Positions 1 to 10,518 of a stretch of 64,000 nt of DNA are shown here, piece by piece. This DNA comes from Pseudorasbora parva (lineage: Eukaryota; Chordata; Actinopteri; Cypriniformes; Gobionidae). Below the pieces are notes generated by a model. That model was not told where the DNA came from, did no database searches, and worked only from the letters and a program-made list of their open reading frames with translations. Numbering within the stretch: the stretch's first letter is position 1; each line of letters starts with the position of its first letter. Position numbers and translations under genes: made by a program. The stretch spans positions 50,847,538 to 50,911,537 of the forward strand of contig NC_090174.1 in NCBI RefSeq assembly GCF_024679245.1. The letters are read 5' to 3'.

Positions 1-332
1 CATGGCCCCACTTTTAATTTGGTGGCCTTAACTACTAGGTACGCACCGTTCGCGCTCAGTCTGACTGTGAATGCAGACGGGGAAGTGCGGAGTGAGACAG
101 TAGGCCTTTCAGTGTGTGTGTTTTCTAATTTTGCTCCAACCTACTTTTTCTTTAAAGGAAATGAATGTACATCCTTCATCTCATCCATGTTTGGCTGTCC
201 TTCTTTCCTGAGGGTACCACTTGATATCTGCTACAACTGCATTTACTGTCAGCCAATTAACAAAATAAAATTCGAATAGTATTTTTAGTTTTCGAATGTT
301 AATTACAGATTGAATATTCGTGCACACCCCTA
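1..332. mobile_element. hAT transposon terminal fragment
   Basis: The segment ends in TTCGTGCACACCCCTA at 332, the reverse complement of the TAGGGGTGTGCACGAA terminus common to a hAT group in fish. TTCGAA-rich sequence just inside (about 270-320) also fits that family. The other end lies outside the window, so no target duplication can be checked. No transposase frame is visible. Confidence 0.55.
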
Positions 333-333
333 G

Positions 334-1588
334 TCAGTTTAAGGGTAAAGTTAGGGACAGGTGTGGTGGTGTGGGTAAGTTTAAGAGTAAAGTTAGGGAC
401 AGGTGTGGTGGTGTGGGTAAGTTTTAGAGTAAAGTTAGAGACAGGTGTGGTGGTGTGGGTCAGTTTAAGGGTAAAGTTAGGGACAGGTGTGGTGGTGTGG
501 GTCAGTTTAAGGGTAAAGTTAGGGACAGGTGTGGTGGTGTGGGTAAGTTTAAGGGTAAAGTTAGGGTCAGGTGTGGTGGTGTGGGTCAGTTTAAGGGTAA
601 AGTTAGGGACAGGTGTGGTGGTGTGGGTAAGTTTAAGGGTAAAGTTAGGGACAGGTGTGGTGGTGTGGGTAAGTTTAAGGGTAAAGTTAGGGTCAGGTGT
701 GGTGGTGTGGGTCAGTTTAAGGGTAAAGTTAGGGACAGGTGTGGTGGTGTGGGTCAGTTTAAGGGTAAAGTTATAGGACAGGTGTGGTGGTGTGGGTAAG
801 TTTAAGGGTAAAGTTAGGGACAGGTGTGGTGGTGTGGGTAAGTTTAAGGGTAAAGTTAGGGACAGGTGTGGTGGTGTGGGTCAGTTTAAGGGTAAAGTTA
901 GGGACAGGTGTGGTGGTGTGGGTAAGTTTAAGAGTAAAGTTAGGGACAGGTGTGGTGGTGTGGGTCGGTTTAAGGGTAAAGTTAGGGACAGGTGTGGTGG
1001 TGTGGGTCGGTTTAAGGGTAAAGTTAGGGACAGGTGTGGTGGTGTGGGTCAGTTTAAGGGTAAAGTTAGGGACAGGTGTGGTGGTGTGGGTTAGTTTAAG
1101 GGTAAAGTTAGAGACAGGTGTGGTGGTGTGGGTGAGTTTAAGGGTAAAGTTAGGGACAGGTGTGGTGGCGTGGGTAAGTTTAAGGGTAAAGTTAGGGACA
1201 GGTGTGGTGGTGTGGGTGAGTTTAAGGGTAAAGTTAGGGACAGGTGTGGTGGTGTGGGTGAGTTTAAGGGTAAAGTTAGGGACAGGTGTGGTGGTGTGGG
1301 TCAGTTTAAGGGTAAAGTTAGAGACAGGTGTGGTGGCGTGGGTCAGTTTAAGGGTAAAGTTAGGGTCAGGTGTGGTGGTGTGGGTCAGTTTAAGGGTAGA
1401 GTTAGGGACAGGTGTGGTGGTGTGGGTCAGTTTAAGGGTAGAGTTAGGGACAGGTGTGGTGGTGTGGGTGAGTTTAAGGGTAAAGTTAGGGACAGGTGTG
1501 GTGGTGTGGGTCAGTTTAAGGGTAAAGTTAGGGACAAGTGTGGTGGCGTGGGTCAGTTTAAGGGTAAAGTTAGGGACAGGTGTGGTGG
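334..1588. repeat. 42-bp minisatellite, about 30 copies
   Basis: A head-to-tail array of a 42-bp unit built on GTAAAGTTAGGGACAGGTG plus a GTGGTGTGGGT(A/C)AGTTTAAGG part. Units differ at a few positions (GGGACA/GGGTCA, GGTAAG/GGTCAG/GGTGAG, AAGGGT/AAGAGT). One unit near 771-778 carries an extra base (TTATAGG for TTAGGG). As 42 is a multiple of three and stops are rare, long frames stay open through the array, but they encode only a 14-residue echo of the repeat and I do not call them genes. The + strand is G/T-rich and nearly free of C. Confidence 0.95.
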
Positions 1589-3410
1589 CAGGTAGGGTTA
1601 GTTGTAAAGAATGTGTCAGCAGTGTTATTATAAATGTAACTACAAAAAATGAATTACAGATGTAATTACATGCAGGTCATTTAAAAAAATGTAAGTACAA
1701 TGTAAAAGCATGTATGTAAAATAAGTGCATTGTATGAAATTAGTAATTTAAATGTTAGTACCTGAGACCACCTAATATAAAGCGGGTCCAATCATAATAA
1801 TTTTAAATGAAAATTATCATTCATATGTTATTGGGATCTATGGTACCCCAAATAGAAAGACAAATAAATCGCAACAAAACAGGAGGGTGGAGGGGTGGGG
1901 GCTGTTTTTAGTTTTGATCCTCAATCTTGAAAAGGTTATTTGGAGAAGGCGTCAGTCGTGTGCTTGACTAGTCATGTCTTCTGGAGGCGTCTGTGCTGAA
2001 CGCCATGCAACATTTTCTATTGACAGGCATTAAATTGTTTTCTGAGTTTGATTGATGACATGGATAAAAAGTGTCCCTCCTTCCAGCTTTATAAGGTCAT
2101 ATTTCCTCAGAATAACAGCTTTGAGTGAACATCAGAATCTCTCTGAACTGTCTTCAGGGTTTTGCTTCACAGTTATTGCTTTTCCTCTATCTGAAGTTAA
2201 AAGTATCGCTCTAAACTTTAATCTATTCTTTCAGTTTATAAGATTTCACCTCACATTTGCTGTCTCCTTATTCTATACAAAAGTTCTAGTGCTCTTCTGC
2301 ACCTAACATGGGTAATGTATAGGGGAATTTGATTGTTTAGAAATGATAGCCCCTTCTCAACTCCATTCTAATCTCATCAAAGAACCTTTCATCACATTGA
2401 AAGCAGATTTCAGTTTTTTTTTTTCAGCTTTTAAACCATTCTGGTCATGCTGATGGCATTTTTATTAAATCGGCCTTTGTTGTACCCTACTGTTTGAAAA
2501 AACTGAATTTACCAGCGCTGGGGTAACCTGACCAATGGCTGATTGACACAAGGGCAGTGTTGTGTTTTTCTAAGCCACTCTGTTTCCAAATGCAACGTCA
2601 ACTTCATGCTTTCCCCCCAGATGCAGAATAAGCAAAAGTCAAAACTCCCAAGGCCAGAGCCCATTAATCATAATCAAATTTGCATTCAAAGATAAAAGCA
2701 ATAATCCGTACCTGATTCCAGACTCTTGTGATCAATTACCTCTTTTCAAATGATTTTGTACTACAACAATTTTTTAAGTGATACACCAAAGTATACTCAT
2801 TAATCTTGCCTGCATCATTCTAACTGTACTTTGCATTTCTTTAACACATTAACTGCATTTTACTGTACTAAAACTTTTTTTATGTTAATAAAAAAAATTG
2901 TTTATGTAAGTCAGCATGACTGGACATTTTGAGGCACTAGTATTGTTTCACTGACAATTTGCATCCTTATATATATATGTTATGTTGCTGTGAACACTGA
3001 GGCTAAGAACACCATCATCCATTTAATGAATGAGCTAAAGGATACCTCCCATTGTCTCGGAACCATGTCAAATCCCAAATCCTCAAATGACGTGAACTAA
3101 ACCTCTAGTTTTTTTCACAGTCAAAACAGAAACAAAACCTTGACTTCATCCAATTTCTGTGCAACGTGACCTTGATAGTCAGGATATAAACTATTGTTTA
3201 TTTATTGATTCATTGTTCTACATATATACTGCTAAAAATAATGACCTAAAAATAGAACTTCTATTTATATCATAATTAGTCTCATGTCTAAACCCCTGCT
3301 GTAGCTGTATATACATTGATTATCTTCTCATAGCCTTCTGGTTAGCATACTGGTCTTTGAAAACTTTTGATCGTATGATATGTACAGTATATCATTCTCA
3401 TTTTGATATT
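1589..3410. other. AT-rich non-coding DNA
   Basis: No gene is supported. The longest open stretch, at 2052-2306, has no recognisable domain or splice context. A short motif-rich island at 2590-2740 is listed separately; the rest shows only A/T runs and a short TA run near 2970. Confidence 0.5.
2590..2740. promoter_or_regulatory. Candidate regulatory island
   Basis: Within AT-rich DNA this block has mixed composition and clustered factor-like motifs: CATTAATCATAATC homeodomain-type sites (about 2662-2675), an exact octamer ATTTGCAT at 2678-2685, TTCAAAG (TCF/LEF-like) at 2685-2691 and AGATAA (GATA-like) at 2690-2695. Motif clustering alone is weak evidence, and cross-species conservation was not tested. 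Confidence 0.25.
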
Positions 3411-4960
3411 TACATTTGCTAACCTGTTTCCAAAAAAGTTGGGACACTGTGAATAAAATAGGAATGCAAAAGTTTACAAATCTCATAAACTTATATTTTA
3501 TTCACAATAGAATATAGATAATGTGTCAAATGTTGAGACATTTTGAAATGTCACGACAAAAATTGGCTCATTTTGGATTTCATGAGAGCTACACGTTCCA
3601 AAAAAGTTGGGATAGGTCGCAATAAGAGGCTTAAAAAGTTAAATGTACATATAAGGAACAGCTGAAGGACCAACTTGCAACTTATTAAGTCAAGTGGCAA
3701 CATGATTGGGTATAAAAAGAGCCTCTCAGAGGGGCAGCGTCTCTCAGAAGTCAAGATGGGCAGAGGATCACCAATTCCTCCAATGCTGCGGCAAAAAAGT
3801 GGAGCAGTATCAGAAAGGAGTTTCTCAGAGAAAATTTTTGTTTTGAAGTTATCATCATCTAAAGTGCCTAATATCATCCAAAAATTCAGAGAATCTGGAA
3901 TAATCTCTGTGTGTAAGGTTCAAGGCCAGAAAACCATACTGGATGATCTGCGGGCCCTTAGAAGGCACTGCATCACATACAGGAATGCTGCTGTAATGGA
4001 AATCACAACATGGGCTCAGGAATACTTCCAGAACACACTGTAAGTGAACACAATCCACCATGCCATTCGCCGTTGCCGACTAAAACTCTATAGGTCAAAA
4101 AAGAAGCCATATCTAACATGATCCAGAAGCGCAGGTGTTTTCTCTGGGCAAAGGCTTATTTAAAATGGACTGTGGCAAAGTGGAAAACTGTTCTGTGGTC
4201 AGACAAATCAAAATTTGAAGGTCTTTTTGGGACGCCGTGTCATCCGGATTAAAGAGGACAAGGACAACCCAAGTTGTTATCAGCACTCATTTCAGAAGCC
4301 TGCATCTCTGATGATTTGGGGTTTTATGAGTACGTGTGGCATCGGCAGCCTACACATCTGGAAAGGCACCATCAAGGCTGAAAGGTATATCCAAGTTCTA
4401 GAACATATGCTCCCATCCAGACGTCGTGTCTCTCAGGGAAGACCTTGCATTTTCTAACTTGACAATGCCAGACTACATACTGCATCAAATACAACATCAT
4501 GGCTGTGTAGAAGAAAGATCCGGGTACTGAAATGGCCAGCCTGCAGTCCAGATCTTTCACCCATAGAAAACATTTGGTACATCATAAAGAGGAAAATGCA
4601 ACAAAGAAGACATAAGACAGTTAAGGAAATAGAAGCCTTTATTGGACAAGATTGGGACAAAATACCTATTCCTAAACTTAAGCAACTCAAGTCCTCATAT
4701 GTTTGCAGACTGTAATAAAAGAAGAGGGGGTTCCACACAGACATGGCCTTTTCCCAAGTTTTTTGAGATGTGTTATGCCATGGAATTTAAAATCAACTTA
4801 TTTTCCCCTTAAAATTAGATATTTTCTTATTTTAAACATTTGATATGTCATCAGTGTTGTATTTTGAATAAAATATTGAAATTTTAAACTTTCACATCAT
4901 TGCATTCTGTTTTTATTCACAATTTGTACAGTGTCCCAACTTTTTGGAATCTAATTTGTA
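3411..4960 (+). mobile_element. Tc1/mariner-like transposon, decayed copy
   Basis: The ends are inverted: TTCCAAAAAAGTTGGGACAC near 3428 and GTGTCCCAACTTTTTGGAA near 4931-4949. Between them is a broken transposase with a DDE-type catalytic region. Length is about 1.55 kb, usual for a full Tc1-type copy with long terminal arms. Outer limits are approximate because the outermost bases have diverged. Confidence 0.9.
3756..4715 (+). pseudogene. Tc1-like transposase pseudogene
   Basis: The ATG at 3756 opens a reading frame (MGRGSP...) like those of fish Tc1-type transposases, with a helix-turn-helix-like part at about 3840-3960 (VPNIIQKFRESGIISV). The catalytic landmarks are in order: WSDKSKF near 4196 (first D), LDNARLHTA near 4458 (second D) and CSPDLSPIENIW near 4540 (third acidic residue). 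The frame is broken: shifts separate the N-terminal and catalytic parts, and a TAA at 4455-4457 lies directly before LDNARLHTA. The copy cannot make a full enzyme. Confidence 0.88.
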
Positions 4961-5987
4961 TATTGTATGCTTGTATTTTATTATTTTGTGGTTGTTGTAC
5001 TTCTTTGTACCATAAAAATCAGACCTTGCAGGGATGTTTTAGGCCTCCTCACAAATTATGTTCTCAATCAAATAGCTTCTATAGCATCATAGTCTGCGAT
5101 AGCCGAAGAAGCAGGACAATTTATGTTCATTGCGGTGAGCAACTTGCTTACCCTCACCATGAACCCTGTGTTTGTAGTGCATCATAGCCCATAAATGTGA
5201 CAGCAATCAGGATGTATTATTCATCAGTATGATACTGATATTCTCCCACTGAACCATAGTGTTGAGTGGGGACGGGCCAGCATGTGGTTGCATAGTCTTG
5301 TGTGAAGGAACATTGTAAAGGGTAACCAAACCTCATTCTTTTCTGACAAAAAAGTATATCATGCAGCAAGGAGGATGAAAGATCATCTGAAAATTAAAAA
5401 GGAGAAGAAAATAGAGGAGAAAATTAAATGGCATTTTATGTAGCCACAAATCAACCGTCAGTCACAGGTAATTTTGTTTTTAAGTGCATGTGGGCATATT
5501 TATCTGAAATAGATTCAATTACAATAACAGATTTGTGTGAAAATCATAGCACATCCTATAATCCATCAAACAGATATTCTCTGAACTTGGTTAAGGTTCT
5601 CTCAACTTAACAAGTGTTCTTCCAGTAGCATTAATAGAACATTCGTTCAGAGTTATCTGCTTTTTAATAATTGATGATCTTTACAACAGAACTGAATCAA
5701 CACTGACCTGACTTCAGCTGAAAAATGACACAATTTTCTTTTAGAGCTGCTGTACAGCCGAATTCCACATAATACAAATCTGTATTGTATAAAGTGCTAT
5801 ATAATAATGTTCTCAAAATATTTGCACAAAATTATTTATATATCGTTCATGAGTTTTGAACATTCAGAGAGCATTCAAAAGTAACGTTCATATAGTGTTT
5901 GTAAAATCATCAAATGGAAGGAACTTTAAAAAAAAATCTACATTTGGATAATTACACAAATAATGTTTCCATAACTTAATGTTTAAA
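4961..5987. other. Non-coding DNA with an old repeat fragment
   Basis: No gene is supported. Around 5695-5760 the sequence (CTGACCTGACTTCAGCTGAA, then AGAGCTGCTGTACAGC) matches in reverse orientation a stretch at about 41790-41950, so it is an interspersed repeat shared within the window. Open frames at 4900-5187 and 5428-5610 have no recognisable features. Confidence 0.5.
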
Positions 5988-6437
5988 ATGATTATTAGGA
6001 ACACCATACTAATACGGCGCCTTCAGAACTAATACTACGTGGCATTGATTCAACAATCAAACTCTACCATCTGAATGTCTCAACAGAAATCGAGACTCAT
6101 CAGACCAGGCAACATTTTCCAGTCTTCAACTGTCCAATTTTGTTGAGCTTGTGCAAATTGTAGCCTCTTTTTCCTATTTGAAGTAGAGATGAGTGGTACC
6201 CGGTGGGATCTTCTGCTGTTGTAGCCCATCCGCCTCAAGGTTGTTCGTGTTGTGGCTTCACAAATGCTTTGCTGCATACCTCGGTTGTAACGAGTGGTTA
6301 TTTCAGTCAAAGTTGCTCTTCTATCAGCTTGAATCAGTCGGCCCATTCTCCTCTGACCTCTAGCATCAACAAGGCATTTTTGCCCACAGGACTACCGCAT
6401 ACTGGATGTTTTTCCCTTTTCACATCATTCTTTTTCA
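5988..6437 (-). mobile_element. Second Tc1-like element, internally deleted
   Basis: It starts with GATTATTAGGAACACC, typical of the inner terminal arm of an abundant cyprinid Tc1 group. After CGTGGCATTGATTCAACAA (about 6040-6057) it jumps into the middle of the transposase gene, so most of the C-terminal coding part is deleted. The N-terminal coding part follows on the - strand and is cut off near a run of 29 T at 6442-6470. It belongs to a different Tc1 group from the copy at 3411-4960. Confidence 0.8.
6080..6346 (-). pseudogene. Tc1-like transposase N-terminal fragment
   Basis: The - strand frame reads MGRLIQADRRATLTEITTRY and later QNWTVEDWK, typical of the DNA-binding and linker region just before the first catalytic aspartate of Tc1 transposases. 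After EDWK the frame shifts (a lost T in the run near 6115) and the expected WSDESRF block is out of frame. The enzyme is truncated at both ends. Confidence 0.85.
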
Positions 6438-6439
6438 AT

Positions 6440-6441
<2 letters not shown>

Positions 6442-6470
<29 letters not shown>
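6442..6470. repeat. Poly(T) tract, 29 nt
   Basis: A pure run of T that truncates the Tc1-like fragment to its left. Confidence 0.9.
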
Positions 6471-7170
6471 GTAGGCCTACCTGCGTCAGCAAAGTATTTA
6501 CAGAAATTAAAGGTGAACTATATAGTATTTTTGCAATAAAATATCCAAAAACCACTAGGCCAGTGTTATATATTTTGTTCAGTTGAGTACCTACAATATC
6601 CCAGAAGTTTCCAACTATTTGTAAATTGTGAGAAAATTGCTATTTTAACTAAGGACAGGGACGTTTCAGCATTGCATTTGAGGGAGTCGCCTGTCAATTG
6701 CGTCATTTCTGCGTTACCCTCGGTTTCGGCTTTTATTTGGCAGGAGCGCTTTACTCTTAGCAGTGTGAACAAGTGAACGCACGGAGTAAAGTCAAAACAT
6801 CATTTTAAGCACACTTAAATGTATCTAATATGATAAACAGAGCTACATTACCTCAAAATCATAACCAGAAGAGCGGATCTGTGCAGGCGCTCGGCGAATG
6901 TGTCCCGTCCCGTCATAATAAAAGTCCCGGTATTCGCGAGGCGGATATTTGTTTAACAATCGCTCCAGCAGCTGTGCTCAGGTCCATAACACTCGGTCCT
7001 GCTCTGCTTTAGACTACAGTAACGTTAATAACCGCATGCATGAACGTGATTTCTGCCTGAGTCCTATTTTCCACCGGCTGTGATGAGAAGACCACGTCTT
7101 AAAGATGCTGCGCTCACACTGTCAGGGATCAGGAATGGAGGACCCAGATGCAGAGTGAACAAAAGGACAG

Positions 7171-7176
7171 TTTATT
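7171..7176 (-). terminator. LTR polyadenylation signal
   Basis: TTTATT on the + strand is AATAAA in element orientation, about 50 nt before the LTR end. This is the usual place for cleavage that closes the R region. The same motif is present in the 5' LTR near 10583. Confidence 0.5.
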
Positions 7177-7890
7177 AAAAAGACAGATCAACAAGACACA
7201 AGAGGGTAGTGGATGAGTGACAGTCCAAACACCAGGGCAGGGGACAGACACCACGACGACAGGCAGGGGAGGATGACCACTGAGACCAGTCCAGGCAGCC
7301 AATGAACTTGACAACAGCTCGTGAGGCAACACCAGGCAGGGCGATGGTGGACCAATCCAGGCAGGAACCAAGGGCTTGAGGGTCTCACAGAATCAGCTCC
7401 CTTCTTGGCTGAGAGGCAGTGGAGACAGCGGCCAGGGAAAAACTTAGGACAGAAAACACAGGACACACACACACAAGACACTAGACAAGACAACAAGAAA
7501 CAACAGACAAACTAAGAACTATGACTAAATTAAACAAAAACTAAAATAATAACTGGAGCTAGAAAACAAGGAAAAATAAAACAAAACCAATCTCTATAGA
7601 AAGACTAACTGAGAAATAAAAGTGGAAAACAGGAAAAATAAAAATGTAAGCTATCGAAACCAAGAAAACTAAACAATAAGGCTAAAGAGAAATGCCAAAA
7701 TAAAACCTGGAGAAAATGAGCAAAATAAAGACAGAAACTACACTAGACTCAAAAACTCAGGAACAAAGAAAAAACTGAAAATAAATGCAAAGCTAGAAAA
7801 ACAGGAGACACTAAAACTAGAAAAGGCTAGACTAAGCTAGACAAGGAGCTAGAGACATGTACGCACAAGCAAACGCTCACAAACATACAC

Positions 7891-7932
7891 AACGAACCAG
7901 CAAAGACTTGAGGGAAGGTAGCACAATATAAA
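7891..7932 (-). promoter_or_regulatory. LTR core promoter and predicted transcript 5' end
   Basis: On the - strand a TTTATATTG box (about 7932-7924) is followed about 29 nt downstream by GCTGGTTCGTT (7901 to 7891). A TATA box normally places initiation 28-32 nt downstream, so the transcript should begin at or near this 11-mer, which is complementary to the primer-binding site at 10519-10529. In the 5' LTR the same 11-mer is at 12452-12442. Confidence 0.65.
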
Positions 7933-7991
7933 GGGACCAGAGCACATGAGGAACAGGTGAGCACAATTAGTGAAACGAGGACTAGACCAGA

Positions 7992-10499
7992 CTAAACAAG
8001 GGGGCGTGGTAACAGCAAACAAGGAGGCAGGACAAGAGGAACACATGACAGACACAAAGAGAGACAGATCCATGCACTAAGACACAACACAAACATAGAA
8101 ACATTAAACAAAGACAAAACAGACAGAGCTGCCAGGGCAGAACCCTGACAGTACCCTCCCCCCAATGGACGCCCCCTGGCGTCCAAACTAGGCAAGGGAA
8201 ACAAAGGCGGTAACACTTGGGAGGGTGGGCGGGGAACAAAACTAGGAGTACCAGGGCAGACAGGAAACATGGGAGGCAGAACTGGGGAGAAAATTAATCT
8301 AGGGGAGTGGTTAGGGGCTGACCAGGGGGGTGCCGACCTAGGGAACCCACAAGGACCAGGAAACAGGGAGGGTGGGATGGGAGGGGTATAAGGCACGCGA
8401 CCAACAAAGGCATGGGGCCTCTTCAATGGTGGGGACCTCTGACTGGACATGACTTCAGGGACAGATACTGGACTTGACTCTGGGGCCTCCTCCTGGGCTG
8501 CACTGGCCTGCTCAGGGACTGACTCGGGAGCGCCCTCCTGGGCTTGACTGGCGTGCTCAGGGACTGACTCGGGAGCGCCCTCCTGGGCTTGACTGGCGTG
8601 CTCAGGGACTGACTCGGGAGCGCCCTCCTGGGCTTGACTGGCGGGCTCAGGGACTGACTCGGGAACGCCCTCCTGGGCTTGACTGGCGGGCTCAGGGACT
8701 GACTCGGGGACACCTTCCTGGGCTTGACTGGTGGACTCTGGACGGCCTCCTCTGAAGCGGGCTCTGGGACGGCCTCCTCTGAAGCGGGCTCTGGGACGGC
8801 CTCCTCTGAAGCGGGCTCTGGGACGGCCTCCTCTGAAGCGGGCTCTTGGGACGGCCAGCCTTGAAGTGTGCCCTGGGACAGAAGGTGAAGCCCTCACTGG
8901 GTTAGGAACAGGAGATGGAGCCACTGGACTCCGCTCTGGGGCTGGAGCCGACACGGGACTGCGCTCTGGGGCTGGAGCCGACACTGGACTGCGCTCTGGG
9001 GCTGGAGCCGACACTGGACTGCGCTCTGGGGCTGGAGCCGACACTGGACTGCGCTCTGGGGCTGGAGCCGACACTGGACTGCGCTCTGGGGCTGGAGCCG
9101 ACACTGGACTGCGCTCTGGGGCTGGAGCCGACACTGGACTGCGCTCTGGGGCTGGAGCCGACACTGGACTGCGCTCTGGGGCTGGAGCCGACACTGGACT
9201 GCGCTCTGGGGCTGGAGCCGACACTGGACTGCGCTCTGGGGCTGGAGCCGACACTGGACTGCGCTCTGGGGCTGGAGCCGACACTGGACTGCGCTCTGGG
9301 GCTGGAGCCGACACTGGACTGCGCTCTGGGGCTGGAGCCGACACTGGACTGCGCTCTGGGGCTGGAGCCGACACTGGACTGCGCTCTGGGGCTGGAGCCG
9401 ACACTGGACTGCGCTCTGGGGCTGGAGCCGACACTGGACTGCGCTCTGGGGCTGGAGCCGACACGGGACTCCGCTCTGGGGCTGGAGCCGACACGGGACT
9501 GCGCTCTGGGGCTGGAGCCGACACGGGACTGCGCTCTGGGGCTGGAGCCGACACGGGACTGCGCTCTGGGGCTGGAGCCGACACTGGACTGCGCTCTGGG
9601 GCTGGAGCCGACACTGGACTGCGCTCTGGGGCTGGAGCCGACACTGGACTGCGCTCTGGGGCTGGAGCCGACACTGGACTGCGCTCTGGGGCTGGAGCCG
9701 ACACTGGACTGCGCTCTGGGGCTGGAGCCGACACTGGACTGCGCTCTGGGGCTGGAGCCGACACTGGACTGCGCTCTGGGGCTGGAGCCGACACTGGACT
9801 GCGCTCTGGGGCTGGAGCCGACACTGGACTGCGCTCTGGGGCTGGAGCCGACACTGGACTGCGCTCTGGGGCTGGAGCCGACACTGGACTGCGCTCTGGG
9901 GCTGGAGCCGACACTGGACTGCGCTCTGGGGCTGGAGCCGACACTGGACTGCGCTCTGGGGCTGGAGCCGACACTGGACTGCGCTCTGGGGCTGGAGCCG
10001 CTTTATTCCGGCCCTCCTGGAGCAACAGATGAGGGGCATCTAGAATGGCAGCTGACTTGCAGGCATGGGCTCTCCTCTTCTTCCGCTTTCGAGGGCATGA
10101 CAATTTGTAGTCGACTGGCTCTGGCCTGACAGGTGTGGGCTCGATGGTCTCTGGACTGGCCGCTGCGGGCTCGACGGTCTCTGGACTGGCCGCTGCGGGC
10201 TCGACGGTCTCGGGTGGTGTCAGGATCTGCCAATCCCTGCGGTGATGCAAGTAATTGGAGAAGTTCCAAAAATCCAGGATCCTAAGTTGTTCCATCTCCC
10301 ACTGTGGTAGGGGGTCATCCAGACAGATGTTGAAGGCATCCTTGAGGGCTGCATCATCATACTCAAGGCCCTTAGCCATTGTCCAGAAGAACTGGGCGAA
10401 GGACCGCACTTCTCGGCCCTGTTGGCGAAGAGAGGCCACACCCTGCTGGAGTGCCAACCTCTCTTGAGCAGTCGCAGGAGGAACGATACGGAAGCTCAT
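7992..10499 (-). CDS. Gag-like protein with a long VSAPAPERSP repeat array
   Basis: A single 835-residue frame starts 31 nt inside the 5' LTR. Residues 1 to about 95 (MSFRIVPPATAQERL..., with LDDPLP and LDFWNFSNYLHHR) are globular and resemble N-terminal parts of gag-like proteins of fish Gypsy-type elements; this is family resemblance, not a proven match. A proline/glutamate linker and a basic cluster (CPRKRKKRR, about 136-144, possibly nuclear or nucleic-acid binding) follow. About 36 copies of VSAPAPERSP fill residues 164 to 523. Then come four RARFRGGRP units, several SQAQEG(V/A)PESVPE units and a proline-rich tail that reads into the 3' LTR. No zinc knuckle, protease or polymerase is visible. 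Other long frames over the same array, on both strands, are by-products of a 30-bp unit without stops. Whether the protein is made is unknown. Confidence 0.7.
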   Translation of the reverse strand: MSFRIVPPATAQERLALQQGVASLRQQGREVRSFAQFFWTMAKGLEYDDAALKDAFNICLDDPLPQWEMEQLRILDFWNFSNYLHHRRDWQILTPPETVEPAAASPETVEPAAASPETIEPTPVRPEPVDYKLSCPRKRKKRRAHACKSAAILDAPHLLLQEGRNKAAPAPERSPVSAPAPERSPVSAPAPERSPVSAPAPERSPVSAPAPERSPVSAPAPERSPVSAPAPERSPVSAPAPERSPVSAPAPERSPVSAPAPERSPVSAPAPERSPVSAPAPERSPVSAPAPERSPVSAPAPERSPVSAPAPERSPVSAPAPERSPVSAPAPERSPVSAPAPERSPVSAPAPERSPVSAPAPERSPVSAPAPERSPVSAPAPERSPVSAPAPERSPVSAPAPERSPVSAPAPERSPVSAPAPERSPVSAPAPERSPVSAPAPERSPVSAPAPERSPVSAPAPERSPVSAPAPERSPVSAPAPERSPVSAPAPERSPVSAPAPERSPVSAPAPERSPVSAPAPERSPVAPSPVPNPVRASPSVPGHTSRLAVPRARFRGGRPRARFRGGRPRARFRGGRPRARFRGGRPESTSQAQEGVPESVPEPASQAQEGVPESVPEPASQAQEGAPESVPEHASQAQEGAPESVPEHASQAQEGAPESVPEQASAAQEEAPESSPVSVPEVMSSQRSPPLKRPHAFVGRVPYTPPIPPSLFPGPCGFPRSAPPWSAPNHSPRLIFSPVLPPMFPVCPGTPSFVPRPPSQVLPPLFPLPSLDARGRPLGGGYCQGSALAALSVLSLFNVSMFVLCLSAWICLSLCLSCVPLVLPPCLLLPRPLV
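8151..8164 (-). other. Polypurine tract of the LTR element
   Basis: On the - strand TGGGGGGAGGGTAC directly precedes the 3' LTR. A purine tract at this place primes plus-strand DNA in LTR elements, and it fixes the orientation of the element. Confidence 0.8.
8480..8860. repeat. Further short coding repeats in the gag-like frame
   Basis: About five 51-60-bp units around GGGCTTGACTGGC(G/A)(T/G)GCTC lie at 8480-8735, and four 27-bp units (GGACGGCCTCCTCTGAAGCG) at about 8742-8850. They encode the SQAQEG...PESVPE and RARFRGGRP units of the - strand protein. Three different repeat types are thus stacked in one frame. Confidence 0.85.
8941..9990. repeat. 30-bp coding minisatellite, 35 full units
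   Basis: Perfectly phased 30-bp units (GCTGGAGCCGACACTGGACT plus GCGCTCTGGG on the + strand) with partial units at both ends. Almost all units are identical. A variant with ACGGG for ACTGG occurs at the first unit and again in four consecutive units around 9464-9554, which suggests expansion by unequal exchange or replication slippage. On the - strand each unit encodes ten residues, VSAPAPERSP. Confidence 0.97.
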
Positions 10500-10518
10500 T
10501 CTGCTGGGTCCGATCTTG

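Larger units (their letters stand above)
7120..8150 (-). repeat. 3' LTR, 1031 bp
   Basis: In element orientation this runs from 8150 down to 7120. It holds a TATA-like box (7927-7932), a predicted start of R at 7901 and a polyadenylation hexamer (AATAAA on the - strand, 7171-7176). That gives a U3 of about 249 nt and a long R. The C-terminus of the internal frame reads into U3 and stops at 7992-7994. Confidence 0.92.

Noticed and set aside
363..1665. Long open frames (137, 293, 155 codons) encoding 14-residue repeats such as VVVWVSLRVKLGTG
   Set aside because: Open in two frames at once because the 42-bp unit lacks stops; no start context, domain or splice evidence. Minisatellite artefact.
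3675..4043. A separate 122-codon host gene
   Set aside because: It lies within the Tc1-like element and reads as a frameshifted transposase N-terminus.
8731..10129. Large + strand frames (433 and 404 codons) and a 381-codon - strand frame over the 30-bp array
   Set aside because: They mirror the repeat in other frames and lack the non-repetitive gag-like head. Only the 835-codon - strand frame continues through unique sequence next to the 5' LTR.
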